Part shown: positions 53,302 through 62,651 of the stretch, piece after piece
How the letters are laid out: every line of letters begins with the position of its first letter
How positions within the stretch are numbered: the first letter of the stretch is position 1
Assembly (NCBI RefSeq): GCF_030381805.1
Contig: NZ_JAUDRH010000004.1
Location: forward strand, 372,001 to 436,000
From: Chlorogloeopsis sp. ULAP01
Lineage (GTDB): Bacteria > Cyanobacteriota > Cyanobacteriia > Cyanobacteriales > Nostocaceae
Direction of reading: 5' to 3'
DNA length: 64,000 nucleotides
Position numbers and translations under genes: made by a program
Notes under the pieces: model-generated
What the model saw: only the letters and a program-made list of their open reading frames with translations
Database searches by the model: none
What the model was told of the DNA's origin: nothing

Positions 53302-54414
53302 ATGGTTAATCAGGATGTAATTGGTGTTGCAGTTGTCGGCACAGGATTTGGTCAAAAAGTCCATATTCCTGGATTCCAGGCACATCCTCGCACCCAGGTA
53401 GTTGCTGTTTATCATCGAGATTTGGATCAAGCCAAAGCGATCGCCCAATCCCACAATATTCCCCACGCCTGCAACACAATTGCAGATATTGTTTCCTTAA
53501 GCGAAGTGCAAGCAGTCAGCATTGCTACTCCACCATTTTTGCATTATGAAATGGCAAAGGAAGTTCTGCAAGCTGGGAAACACGTGTTAATAGAAAAACC
53601 AGTAACTCTTAATGCAACTGAAGCCAAAGAACTTTACTTGTTAGCAAAACAAAAAGGTGTTGTTGCTACTGTAGATTTTGAATTTCGGTTTGTGCCGGGA
53701 TGGCAATTGTTTGCTGAACTGTTATCACAAGGATATGTCGGCAATAAACGTCTAATTAGAATTGATTGGTTGGGTTCTTCTCGCGCCGATGCCGTAAGAG
53801 CTTGGAACTGGTATTCTCAAAAAGAAAAAGGAGGGGGTGCATTGGGATCTTTAGGTTCCCACACCTTTGACTATATTAATTGGCTATTTGGCCCGATCCG
53901 CAGATTAAACGCCCATTTTAATACTGCTATTCCTCAGCGCAGCGATCCCAGCACAGGTGAATTCAAGCCAGTTGATACAGATGACACCTGCATGTTGATG
54001 CTGGAATTAGCTGATGGTACACCCTGCCAAGTTTCCATCAGTGCGGTAGTATATGCACCACGAACTCATTGGTTAGAGGTATATGGCGATCGCGGTACTT
54101 TAGTATTAGGCAGCGAAAATCAAAAAGATTATATACATGGCTTCCGTGTTTGGGCATCCCAACCCGGTAAACCTTTAACGGAAATAGAAATTCCCAACAG
54201 GTTGTTATTTCCCAAAAATTATGCCGATGGTCGCATTTCTGCTTTTATTAGAGTAGTAGACCAATGGGTGCAGGGAATCACAAAGTGTGAGCAAATAACA
54301 CCATCACTGCAAGAAGGAGTTTATTCCCAGCTTTTGATGGATTTATCTCATGAATCGAATGAAACATCAAACTGGGTAAATGTACCAGATTTAGAAGCAT
54401 TTTTGAGAAGTTAA
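53302..54414 (+). CDS. Gfo/Idh/MocA family oxidoreductase
   Basis: This 370-residue NAD(P)-dependent dehydrogenase-like protein has the nucleotide-binding motif VAVVGTGFGQKVHIPGF at its N-terminus. The family hallmark EKPV lies in GKHVLIEKPVTLNATEA. GGGALGSLGSHTFDYINWLFG is the substrate-domain stretch with the conserved His. Substrates in this family are sugars, inositol or bile pigments (biliverdin reductase is a relative), and none can be chosen here. Confidence 0.9.
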   Translation: MVNQDVIGVAVVGTGFGQKVHIPGFQAHPRTQVVAVYHRDLDQAKAIAQSHNIPHACNTIADIVSLSEVQAVSIATPPFLHYEMAKEVLQAGKHVLIEKPVTLNATEAKELYLLAKQKGVVATVDFEFRFVPGWQLFAELLSQGYVGNKRLIRIDWLGSSRADAVRAWNWYSQKEKGGGALGSLGSHTFDYINWLFGPIRRLNAHFNTAIPQRSDPSTGEFKPVDTDDTCMLMLELADGTPCQVSISAVVYAPRTHWLEVYGDRGTLVLGSENQKDYIHGFRVWASQPGKPLTEIEIPNRLLFPKNYADGRISAFIRVVDQWVQGITKCEQITPSLQEGVYSQLLMDLSHESNETSNWVNVPDLEAFLRS

Positions 54415-54765
54415 TCTTACAGTTGTTATATCATTTCACTTTTTGAGTGATTCATATTCAACCCCTCCCAACCTCCCCTTAGTAAGGGGAGGTGCCGTAG
54501 GCGGTGGGGTACATCCATATCAGCCTTTTCGTGAAATAGTATTAGAGCACAATATCATTCCAATCCCCTCCCTGCGAATTCGGAGAGGGCAGGGTGAGGT
54601 TTAAAAAACCGCTGTAATTATAGCTGTAGGAAGAAATTTTCTTATTCTCTTACACCCACCCCTAATTAGATTCACCCGATCAGGTGAGTCAACTGGATGA
54701 AGAAAGACTTATATCTTTTATCTTAATCTAGATAATAATATGTGCTGAGTCACTAACATAAGACT
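54415..54765. repeat. Intergenic region with CCTCCCCTTA-type repeat
   Basis: Positions 54468-54515 hold a hairpin repeat (AACCTCCCCTTAGTAAGGGG) followed by GCCGTAGGCGGTGGGGT. Positions 54560-54600 hold CCCCTCCCTGCGAATTCGGAG. A related copy lies in frame inside hyuA near 60945-60985. No ORF is present before the small gene at 54766. Confidence 0.7.
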
Positions 54766-54915
54766 ATGAGCGAGCAAGCAAATGCAGATATCAAACTGGC
54801 ATATCAAAAGGCAGCAGAAGCCACTTTTGTGATCGCCCAAGCTATAAGTCAAATCAAAGACAAACAGGTGAGAGACGAAATTATCGCCAAGTTGGTAAAT
54901 GATTGCGATCGCTAA
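54766..54915 (+). CDS. Small hypothetical protein (49 aa)
   Basis: This short ORF encodes MSEQANADIKLAYQKAAEAT followed by a helix-forming FVIAQAISQIKDKQVRDEI stretch. The alternation of hydrophobic and charged residues suggests a single amphipathic helix or coiled coil. The start lies after an AT-rich spacer and has no strong ribosome binding site. Family not recognised; coding status is probable from the amino-acid pattern only. Confidence 0.5.
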   Translation: MSEQANADIKLAYQKAAEATFVIAQAISQIKDKQVRDEIIAKLVNDCDR

Positions 54916-54941
54916 AGAAATTTCTGCAAAAAAATTCAAAA

Positions 54942-55436
54942 TTACGATTTGATTTGGGAAGTGTTAGATACTGGTTTGGAGCGCTGCTGCTGATAATAAT
55001 CAACTACTTTTTGCACGTAGGCTCCAGTCAAACCATCTTTGCAGCCTGTGTAATAGCCAGTCATCCACCAACAAGCAACCCCCCGCATAGCAGCAATTTC
55101 ATTGTTTTGACGAGCGGTATACTGATTGTTTAACTCCCGGCGCATAATGCATGAAACAACTTGACGTGCCAGTGCAGGGTTGTTTTCAAACTGCATTGGT
55201 GTCACTTCTTTTTTCAAACAATATTTTGACCAACTTTTGAGGGTTTCTGGCTTAACTTGCCATGCGCTATAAAGCCCATCGTTGCTGGTATCAGTTTTTG
55301 GTGCAGCCAGTCGCAATGCTTCTACCATTGTAGAAACTTGGTAATCAGATACTGGCTTTTGTGCTTGTGCTAGCGATGGTAAAAATCCTAAGCTAACAAT
55401 CATTCCAGCAACTAACAGTTGCATATTCTTTCTCAT
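54942..55436 (-). CDS. Secreted hypothetical protein
   Basis: This 164-residue protein has a clear signal peptide (MRKNMQLLVAGMIVSLGFLP, cleavage after AQA at about 25). The mature part contains four cysteines (KYCLKKE, VVSCIMRR, VACWWMTG, YTGCKDG), so two disulfides are possible in the periplasm. A Tyr/Gln-rich C-terminus follows. Family not recognised. It starts 15 bp after the retropepsin-like gene, probably in one operon. Confidence 0.75.
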   Translation of the reverse strand: MRKNMQLLVAGMIVSLGFLPSLAQAQKPVSDYQVSTMVEALRLAAPKTDTSNDGLYSAWQVKPETLKSWSKYCLKKEVTPMQFENNPALARQVVSCIMRRELNNQYTARQNNEIAAMRGVACWWMTGYYTGCKDGLTGAYVQKVVDYYQQQRSKPVSNTSQIKS

Positions 55437-55451
55437 AACTATGTCAATACT

Positions 55452-56009
55452 TCAGCGTTGACGTAATTCCAGTTCTTTTTCCATGATTTTAACGTCATAA
55501 TTGCTGAAAAAATCGTGTCCCAACAATCCAACGCTGGCTTTTGGAGCGATCGCCACCTGTAAATTATTAGCTACGGCTCTACCAACAGCTATAGACTCTA
55601 CCTTACTCGTTAAAAATTGTACTTTGCTACCATCAGCTATGTGTGCTTCTACCATTCCCGTAGCTTTTAATTTCAAAGCGTCAGCCATACCCATAGTTAT
55701 CAATGTATTACTAGCTCCTGTATCAAAAATCATTTCAAAGCTTTGCTTCCCATTGAAAGTAACACTAACAACAGGAGTTCTACCAATACGGCGTTTAATA
55801 GGAACCCGAATTACTCCACTGTCTACAGGAGTGACACCACAAAGCTTTCCTAAACCAATGGTTCTACCAGAAGAAGTAACCATAAAACAAGCTCCTGGAT
55901 CTACAGCTGTTGTCCGTGGAGGAAATGCCAAAAATATCAGCGTGGGTACTACTGCAAAAGCTCTAATCCATTGCCTGCTAGTATTGAACATGGGATTTTT
56001 GAGATACAT
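55452..56009 (-). CDS. Retropepsin-like aspartic protease
   Basis: This 185-residue protein has an N-terminal hydrophobic signal segment (about 10-35). The retropepsin domain carries the active-site motif FDTGASNTLITM, the flap-like region SKVQFLTSKVESIAVG and the closing motif VGLLGHDFFSNYDV. It would act as a homodimer, as each chain has one catalytic Asp. Such proteases are widespread and little studied in bacteria. The secreted protein encoded immediately downstream is a candidate partner. Confidence 0.87.
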   Translation of the reverse strand: MYLKNPMFNTSRQWIRAFAVVPTLIFLAFPPRTTAVDPGACFMVTSSGRTIGLGKLCGVTPVDSGVIRVPIKRRIGRTPVVSVTFNGKQSFEMIFDTGASNTLITMGMADALKLKATGMVEAHIADGSKVQFLTSKVESIAVGRAVANNLQVAIAPKASVGLLGHDFFSNYDVKIMEKELELRQR

Positions 56010-56466
56010 CTATTCTTAAAGTACCCAAATTGAGTAATTCTCAATCATTTGTGAGCAGCAAGAACTCCGACTTCTTCAATTCTTTAAGGAATTCAGATTT
56101 TCAATTTCTTGTTTTATAAATAAAATGGAATTGTTTAATGACAAAATAATTAAAAACTAACAAAACATCCAAATAATTAAAATATTTGTAAGGCAGACTC
56201 ATCAGAAAAATTGGAAGTATATAAAATTTTTGCAATATTTCTCTGATATTACAAACTTGAAAATAGAAATAAAAGAAGTAAAAGAAGTATTAATATACTT
56301 AACCTAATAAACAAATATCGGAAAGTAACTCTTTTTTCTTCGTCACGAAGCAGTAGATAAGAATAAAAGCAACGCACGTTAAGGAATATAAAATAGCTGT
56401 AACTATTACTAATGACTAGTAACTAATAAAAACCTTAACTAGTTAATTTTATTTTTACCAACCTAC
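56010..56466. other. AT-rich intergenic region
   Basis: About 457 bp upstream of the retropepsin-like gene. It is strongly AT-rich with AAAAGAAGTAAAAGAAGTA tandem units near 56268-56290. I see no gene or clear hairpin; the promoter for the downstream minus-strand pair is presumably here. Confidence 0.5.
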
Positions 56467-56958
56467 TTATGTTCTTGTAATATGTTTCAATTGGCTAAGA
56501 TTTTCGTTGCTAATAGAGTAAGCTGCTCCAAAACCAGTTACAAAACGCCCTTGTTGAGGAGTGAGTTGGAAAATCCGAAAATCAGCTAAATCGCGTAATA
56601 TATCGATAATTTCTCCAAAACGAGCTTGGAATTGATAAACAATTTCTTGCCATGCATCTGTCTGCCGTTCTATTAAAGTTGCCATACAATCAAAGGTTAA
56701 GCGACAACGGGCAAAGATTTGCTCTGTTTTACCTTCATCCTCAATTAACATCACACTGACACGAGGATTAGCAGAAAGGTTTTGAGTATGAGTCGAAAGC
56801 TCGCTGACATAAATATATATATTCTTGGATTCATCCATGACGAAAGGAGCATAACTAGCATTTGGTACTCCTTGCGTATTCACAGTACTGATAATAACGC
56901 TTTGAAACTGGTGAATAAAATTTTCATACTCTGCTTGGGCTTTTTCGAGATTGTGCAT
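56467..56958 (-). CDS. Pyridoxamine 5'-phosphate oxidase-fold (HugZ/HutZ-like) protein
   Basis: This 163-residue split-barrel protein resembles HugZ/HutZ heme-utilisation proteins. Landmarks are FQSVIISTVNTQGVPNASYAPFVMD, then VSVMLIEDEGKTEQIFARCRLTFD. ALTPQQGRFVTGFGAAY-like sequence near the C-terminus (LTPQQGRFVTGFGAAYSIS) is typical of HugZ. Members bind heme or flavin in the cytosol; the cofactor here is not shown by sequence. Confidence 0.85.
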   Translation of the reverse strand: MHNLEKAQAEYENFIHQFQSVIISTVNTQGVPNASYAPFVMDESKNIYIYVSELSTHTQNLSANPRVSVMLIEDEGKTEQIFARCRLTFDCMATLIERQTDAWQEIVYQFQARFGEIIDILRDLADFRIFQLTPQQGRFVTGFGAAYSISNENLSQLKHITRT

Positions 56959-57092
56959 AAGAAATATAAATAAGGGACATACTTATTAGTTTGCCCCTTA
57001 TTTTCTCATTTTACGAGTTTATAATTCAAGTAAAAATTAAAGCCTATGCAAAGTGGTATATCAAAGAACTCCCAGATTATTTGCTTTCAAGA

Positions 57093-57887
57093 CTATTGTC
57101 TATACTGTGCAGCTTTTTGATTTTTACGCTTCCACAAGAAGATACCACCTACAGCCATAATACCTAAAGCTGTACTTGGCTCAGGCACAGATTTAGGATC
57201 AAAGCCTGTAAATCTTCCCGTTCCTTTATGAAAAGAGTGGTTGTCAGTTTCAAATCCACCTCCTCCAACTTGTGAGATCACAATTTTGTTAAAAATATCG
57301 TTGCTGCTTTCTGAGTAAAAGTGAACGTAACCATTACCCTGATAGTATTGGGTGTTAACTAATTTGGCACCTGCTTCGTTGTTACCAGGATGCAAAGGAG
57401 AGTAGATAGCAAAACCACCAGCTTGATCGATATCGGCAGTCGAGAAAGACTTCACAAGCGTGTCGCCATTATAGAAGGAGTAAATGTTACCTGAGTGAGC
57501 AGCACCCCAATTGATAGCGAAGTAGTTTAAATAATCATCCAATTCAATAACAGCATTTTGACCCTCAAAAATTGCTAAATATTTAGAGGTGTTTTTCTCC
57601 CCGTTAGGCCCAACTGGAGCCCACATATCTGCTCGAACGCTGCTGCTGCCATTGCCAACTAGTGAGTATTTGGCAAACCCACTGGTTGGTAGTTGGCCAT
57701 TATTGAAGTCAACCGTTTTGAAATCCGAAAGTCCAGAAAACTCAGACCAGGCACCTTGATCTGTTTTACCATCAGGACTTGCTATTCCTGTAGTCATTTT
57801 GAATGTAATCGCGTGTGCTGATCCTGCACAACAAAGTATAGCGAGAGTAGATAAAGTGGTTATAAAAGCAGATTTTTTAAACAGCAC
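57093..57887 (-). CDS. PEP-CTERM sorting domain protein
   Basis: This 264-residue exported protein has a signal peptide (MLFKKSAFITTLSTLAILCC, cleavage after AHA at about 26). A central domain follows with GNIYSFYNGDTLVKSF and YFAINWGAAHSG, which suggest a beta-sandwich. The C-terminal PEP-CTERM tripartite signal is VPEPSTALGIMAVGGIFLWKRK. This signal is processed by exosortase and places the protein at the cell surface or in extracellular polysaccharide. The central domain is not otherwise recognised. Confidence 0.9.
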   Translation of the reverse strand: MLFKKSAFITTLSTLAILCCAGSAHAITFKMTTGIASPDGKTDQGAWSEFSGLSDFKTVDFNNGQLPTSGFAKYSLVGNGSSSVRADMWAPVGPNGEKNTSKYLAIFEGQNAVIELDDYLNYFAINWGAAHSGNIYSFYNGDTLVKSFSTADIDQAGGFAIYSPLHPGNNEAGAKLVNTQYYQGNGYVHFYSESSNDIFNKIVISQVGGGGFETDNHSFHKGTGRFTGFDPKSVPEPSTALGIMAVGGIFLWKRKNQKAAQYRQ

Positions 57888-58246
57888 GATTTAATGCCTC
57901 ATTACTTCTTACTTAGCCTCTATATTCACAATTTTTCTTTTAAACAGGATTAGAGGCTTTACTGATTTTTGTATCCTCATACAATCAAAGTTTTATGTAA
58001 AAAAGAGAATTAATAATTAGATATAAACCAGTAGTTTTACTGAAAATAAATAAAAATATGTTGCCTGTTTTCGGCAAATCAATAAGTTTTTGCTAAATCA
58101 GCATAGATTAACTTACATAATATTTAAATTTGATGGCCATCTTATAATTCAGTTTTATGATTTGTTAATAATTAATTGTTGTTTTTCAAGTTTGATAATT
58201 TATTTACTTACATAAACCTACTTGGAGTAGCAAGTGTATTGCTTTG
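57888..58246. other. AT-rich intergenic region
   Basis: About 359 bp between the PEP-CTERM gene and the end of hyuB. It is very AT-rich, with no ORF, repeat family member or strong hairpin that I can see. It holds the promoter of the PEP-CTERM gene. Confidence 0.5.
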
Positions 58247-59845
58247 CTAGAGGATTTCAGGACAAATATTACCAAATCCCCCTCCCCCAGGAGTTTCTAT
58301 CACAAACACATCCCCAGGTTGCATTTCGACTGTTGCTGTACTATCTAAATCCTCTTTAGTTCCATTCTGACGTTGTATCCAATTGCATCCCACAATTCCG
58401 GCTTCCCCACCATTTAATCCAAAAGGAGGAATCAAACGATGGCTAGAGAGAATATTAGCTGTCATTGGTTCTATAAATCTGATGCGACGAATAACCCCAT
58501 TGCCACCCGAATACTTTCCTTTGCCGCCGCTATGGGGACGAAGACTAAAGCTTTCTACCTGCACAGGATAACGGGTTTCTAAAACTTCTGGATCGGTTAA
58601 GCGGGAGTTAGTCATATGGGTATGAACAGCATCAGTACCATCAAAGTTAGCCCCTGCCCCAGAACCACCACAGATAGTTTCATAGTACTGGTATTGCTCA
58701 TTACCAAATGTAAAATTATTCATCGTTCCGGCAGACGCAGCCATTACACCCAAAGCACCATACAAAGCATCAACAATAGTTTGAGAAGTCTCCACATTAC
58801 CCGCTACCACTGCTGCCGGATAGGTTGGGTTCAGCATACAGCCTTGAGGAATTATAATTTCTAAAGGTTTTAGACACCCAGCATTGAGAGGAATATTATC
58901 ATCGACAAGAGTGCGGAACACATATAAAACTGCTGCTTGAGTGACAGCTTTAGGAGCATTAAAGTTACTATTTAATTGACGAGATGTGCCAGTAAAATCA
59001 ATTGTGGCACTGCGATTTTCTCGGTGAATTGTCACTTTAACTTGAATTCTTGCTCCATTATCCATTTCATAAATAAATGAACCATCTCTGAGAACATCAA
59101 TTGCCCGCCTAACTGACTCTTCGGCATTGTCTTGCACAAATTTCATGTAAGCTTGGACTGTTTCAATTCCAGATTGAGAAACCATTTTACGGAGTTCTTG
59201 TACTCCTCTTTCATTGGCAGCAATTTGTGCTTGAAAATCAGCAATATTTTGGTTAGGATTGCGAGCAGGATAGGGATGGTTTAAAAGTATCTCTCGAACT
59301 TGGATTTCCCGAAAGTTTCCTTGTTCAACTAAAAGAAAATTATCAAAAATAATTCCTTCCTCTTCTACTGTGTTACTGTGAGGAGGCATTGAACCGGGAG
59401 TAATGCCACCAATATCTGCTTGGTGTCCACGAGAAGCAACATAAAAAAGGGGACTGATGATTGGGGGCTGGGGATTGGGAAATGAGATATTATTGCCACT
59501 GTCTATAAAAACGGGGGTAATTGCAGTCACATCAGGAAGATGAGTTCCGCCGTTATAAGGATTATTAGATAGATAGACATTTCCTGGTTGTATTGTGTCG
59601 CCTTTATCATTAATTAAACTGCGGACACTTTCACTCATGGAACCTAAATGTACAGGAATGTGGGGTGCATTGGCAACTAATAATCCAGAAGAATCAAAAA
59701 TAGCACAGGAAAAATCTAGTCTCTCTTTGATATTTACCGACGCTGCCGTATTTTGGAGAACAATCCCCATTTGTTCGGCAATAAATTGATATAGATTTTT
59801 AAATATTTCTAAACGGACTGGATCGGGTTGAGATGTAATGTACAT
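58247..59845 (-). CDS. hyuB: Hydantoinase B / oxoprolinase B family protein
   Basis: This 532-residue subunit pairs with HyuA to hydrolyse hydantoins, oxoproline or related lactams with ATP. Conserved blocks are FLYQ-like QFIAEQMGIVLQNTAASVNIKERLD, YVASRGHQADIGGITPGSMPP, the FTGTSRQLNSNFNAP region and the glycine-rich end GDVFVIETPGGGGFG. Between DSGNN and LFYVASRG an extra stretch ISFPNPQPPIISP is encoded by 59447-59485, which is heptamer repeat sequence. This looks like an in-frame repeat insertion in a loop. Symbol follows family naming only. Confidence 0.92.
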   Translation of the reverse strand: MYITSQPDPVRLEIFKNLYQFIAEQMGIVLQNTAASVNIKERLDFSCAIFDSSGLLVANAPHIPVHLGSMSESVRSLINDKGDTIQPGNVYLSNNPYNGGTHLPDVTAITPVFIDSGNNISFPNPQPPIISPLFYVASRGHQADIGGITPGSMPPHSNTVEEEGIIFDNFLLVEQGNFREIQVREILLNHPYPARNPNQNIADFQAQIAANERGVQELRKMVSQSGIETVQAYMKFVQDNAEESVRRAIDVLRDGSFIYEMDNGARIQVKVTIHRENRSATIDFTGTSRQLNSNFNAPKAVTQAAVLYVFRTLVDDNIPLNAGCLKPLEIIIPQGCMLNPTYPAAVVAGNVETSQTIVDALYGALGVMAASAGTMNNFTFGNEQYQYYETICGGSGAGANFDGTDAVHTHMTNSRLTDPEVLETRYPVQVESFSLRPHSGGKGKYSGGNGVIRRIRFIEPMTANILSSHRLIPPFGLNGGEAGIVGCNWIQRQNGTKEDLDSTATVEMQPGDVFVIETPGGGGFGNICPEIL

Positions 59846-59946
59846 TTTTGATTTCTGTTTGTTGATATATGACGATTAAAGGAAATTACGAATAGACTTG
59901 GTTTAAATTATTCAGTAAAAAATACCTATCTAGCGAAATTAGGTTT

Positions 59947-60212
59947 ATGTTAACTGTTGCCAAAATCCTTGGTTTGCTGCTATATGTGATTTTAATAGGC
60001 TATCTGACTTTTTTTTAGTGCTAGGTGCGATTGGTTTAGCATTTTATTCATCTGAAACCTTCCGAACCTCGATACTTATCCTAGTAGGTCTTGGGGTAGC
60101 TAGTATTGGAGGAGCCTGGTTGGCTAGAATTTTGCAAAAAGTACCAACTGCGGCGATCGCTCTTGGGATGGTAAGTTTAGCAGCGTCGCTAGGAATAGTG
60201 GTTTTAGGATAG
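59947..60212 (+). pseudogene. Small hydrophobic protein gene interrupted by a frameshift
   Basis: Frame 1 from ATG 59947 encodes MLTVAKILGLLLYVILIGYL and two more helix residues, then meets TAG at 60016. A run of eight T (60009-60016) allows a -1 shift into the frame that continues VLGAIGLAFYSSETFRTSIL to 60212. The joined protein would have about 88 residues and three hydrophobic segments. Either a frameshift mutation or slippage could explain this. Family not recognised. It lies between hyuA and hyuB on the opposite strand. Confidence 0.5.
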
Positions 60213-60239
60213 ACTGCGACGACTGCATTCTTGAGTGGT

Positions 60240-60356
60240 ATGCAGAAGCAACTGTTGTCGGCTGGTATTGCGATCGCATTTACACTCCTGGCTTTAGGAA
60301 TAGCAGGTTTTAGTGGCTGGCGATCGCTGCTTCAAATCAAAAACTGGTTACTTTAA
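60240..60356 (+). CDS. Possible 38-aa hydrophobic peptide
   Basis: An ORF MQKQLLSAGIAIAFTLLALG, then IAGFSGWRSLLQIKNWLL, has one hydrophobic helix and lies 27 bp after the frameshifted gene on the same strand. No ribosome binding site is obvious. It could be the remaining end of that gene or a separate small membrane peptide. Weak call. Confidence 0.25.
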   Translation: MQKQLLSAGIAIAFTLLALGIAGFSGWRSLLQIKNWLL

Positions 60357-60466
60357 CTCAGATAAAAAGGTATAGGTAGACATAATTAAATGTAAGATTA
60401 GAGTTTTGTTCCTAGTAAGCGGCTCAAGCCTGTACTAGGAACTTTAATTTAATTCAATCCTTCTAC

Positions 60467-62611
60467 TTACCTTCTGCATAAAATTAAATGATTGCGTTCA
60501 GTTAATATTGCTTCCCAGTCAGGTTCAACTACAATCGTGCTAATTTTTTCAACAATAATTGCAGGGCCGTTAATAGTATCTTCTGGTTGTAAATCTTCCC
60601 GTCGATAAATGGGAGTGTCATGCCATTTTTCGGCAGTAAACATCTTGACTGTTTTAACAGATTGGGCAGGTTCACCAATAGAACGAGTACGACTAATAAA
60701 GGGTTCTTCGGGAGTATCCATTTTCTGAATTACTTCCACTGATGCAGATTCAACAATTAAGTTTTTCTCTACTTGAATGAAACCATAACGAGATTTATGT
60801 TCAGCCTCAAATTCTTGTCGCATCAATTCCACATCCGAGGCAAAATTAACTGTCAAGGTAGAGTTAGTTCCCTCATATTTTAAATTTAGTTTTCGCACTA
60901 CTTCCTCTTCGCTGTTGGCTTCAACCCAACCCGCCCTATCGGACACCCTCCCCTTTATAAGGGGAGGGTTGGGGAGAGGTAATTCACTTCTAGCTTGCGT
61001 TTCTAAAGTCTCCATTAACTGCACCAATTGCGGTATTAATGCTTGCGTTAAAAGCTTTTCTACTCCTCCTTCTCTAATTGCTCGCACATCAGCTAATCCC
61101 ATTCCATAAGCAGAGAGAACCCCAGCATAGGGATGAAGGAATATCTTTTTCATCCCCAAAGTATCGGCAATTAAACAAGCTACTTGCCCTCCTGCGCCTC
61201 CAAAACAACAAAGAGTATATTTGGTGACGTCATATCCTCTTTGCAAACTAATTTTTTTAATCGCGTTTGCCATATTTTCGACAGCGATCGCAATAAATCC
61301 GGCGGCGACTTGTTCGGGAGTACGAGTGTCTCCTGTAGCAGTTTCAATGTCTTGGGCTAATTTTGTAAATTTAGATATGACAACATTTTTATCTAAGGGT
61401 AAATTGCCATCGGGGCCAAAGACAGAAGGAAAATATTGAGGGTAAATTTTGCCTAACATAACATTAGCATCTGTGACAGCTAAAGGGCCGCCACGCCGAT
61501 AACAAGCAGGCCCAGGATTTGATCCCGCAGATTCAGGGCCGACGCGATAACGGGAGCCATCAAAGAAGAGAATTGAACCACCCCCAGCAGCAATGGTATT
61601 AATCGCTAAGACGGGAACTCGCATCCGCGCTCCGGCAATCTCGGAATCTAGTTGTCGTTCATATTCTCCTTTAAAGTGGGCTACATCTGTACTTGTTCCG
61701 CCCATATCAAAAGTAATAACCGAATCGAAGCCTGCTCTTTGGCTAGTTTGTACTGCACCAACAATACCTCCAGCAGGGCCACTTAAAATACTATCTTTTC
61801 CTTGAAATTGTTCAGCTGCGACTAAGCCGCCGTCAGACTTCATAAACATTAATCTGACTCCGGGCAAGTGACTTGCTACTTGGTTAACATAATGACGCAG
61901 AATAGGAGTTAAATAAGCATCTACTACTGTTGTGTCTCCTCGACTTACCAATTTCATTAAAGGACTAACTTGATGAGATACGGATATCTGCGTAAATCCG
62001 ATTTCTTGGGCGAGTTGGGCAACTTGTTGTTCATGGTAGGGATAGCGATAACTGTGCATAAAAACAATGGCACAACTACGAATTCCCGTGTTGTAAACAG
62101 CTTGTAAGTCATTTTTGACTTGTTCGAGATTTACTGGAGTTAGTTCGTTGCCTTGAGCATCATAGCGTTCATCAACCTCAATTACCTGCTCGTAAAGCAT
62201 GGTTGGTAAAACGATCTGACGGGCAAAAATATCAGGGCGATTTTGGTAGCCAATTCGCAAGGCATCTTTAAACCCTTTGGTGATGAGAAGCACCACGCGA
62301 TCGCCTTTCCTTTCTAACAGTGCATTTGTTGCTACAGTTGTCCCCATTTTTACCACTTCTATCGCTTCGGTTGGAATGGGTTTATTGTCTGAAAGTCCTA
62401 TAATATCTCGAATACCTTGGATTACTGCATCTTGGTATTTTTCGGGATTTTCTGAGAGTAGTTTGTAGACTATTACACATTGCTGGTTAGGAAGGGGAAC
62501 AATCAAAAAACGTTCTTGATGTTCTAAGAGTCTGTCTATAATTGCCTGATTATCAGTAACAGCAACAATATCTGTGAATGTACCACCCCTGTCAGCAAAG
62601 ACTTTCAACAT
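60467..62611 (-). CDS. hyuA: Hydantoinase A / oxoprolinase A family protein
   Basis: This 714-residue ATP-binding subunit has the N-terminal signature FADRGGTFTDIVAV, a phosphate-binding SGPAGGIVGA, and FDMGGTSTDVAHF. GGAGGQVACLIADTLG follows near residue 490. GGAGG at 62621-62625 region (GGAGG, minus strand) is a good ribosome binding site 9 bp before the ATG. Residues about 542-562 (LPNPPLIKGRVSDRAGW) are encoded by a copy of the CCTCCCCTTTATAAGGGGAGG dispersed repeat, which appears inserted in frame. hyuB is downstream after a 620-bp gap. Confidence 0.93.
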   Translation of the reverse strand: MLKVFADRGGTFTDIVAVTDNQAIIDRLLEHQERFLIVPLPNQQCVIVYKLLSENPEKYQDAVIQGIRDIIGLSDNKPIPTEAIEVVKMGTTVATNALLERKGDRVVLLITKGFKDALRIGYQNRPDIFARQIVLPTMLYEQVIEVDERYDAQGNELTPVNLEQVKNDLQAVYNTGIRSCAIVFMHSYRYPYHEQQVAQLAQEIGFTQISVSHQVSPLMKLVSRGDTTVVDAYLTPILRHYVNQVASHLPGVRLMFMKSDGGLVAAEQFQGKDSILSGPAGGIVGAVQTSQRAGFDSVITFDMGGTSTDVAHFKGEYERQLDSEIAGARMRVPVLAINTIAAGGGSILFFDGSRYRVGPESAGSNPGPACYRRGGPLAVTDANVMLGKIYPQYFPSVFGPDGNLPLDKNVVISKFTKLAQDIETATGDTRTPEQVAAGFIAIAVENMANAIKKISLQRGYDVTKYTLCCFGGAGGQVACLIADTLGMKKIFLHPYAGVLSAYGMGLADVRAIREGGVEKLLTQALIPQLVQLMETLETQARSELPLPNPPLIKGRVSDRAGWVEANSEEEVVRKLNLKYEGTNSTLTVNFASDVELMRQEFEAEHKSRYGFIQVEKNLIVESASVEVIQKMDTPEEPFISRTRSIGEPAQSVKTVKMFTAEKWHDTPIYRREDLQPEDTINGPAIIVEKISTIVVEPDWEAILTERNHLILCRR

Positions 62612-62651
62612 AATTGATTTCCTCCGTGCTTCTAGAAGTAGGGTAACAATG

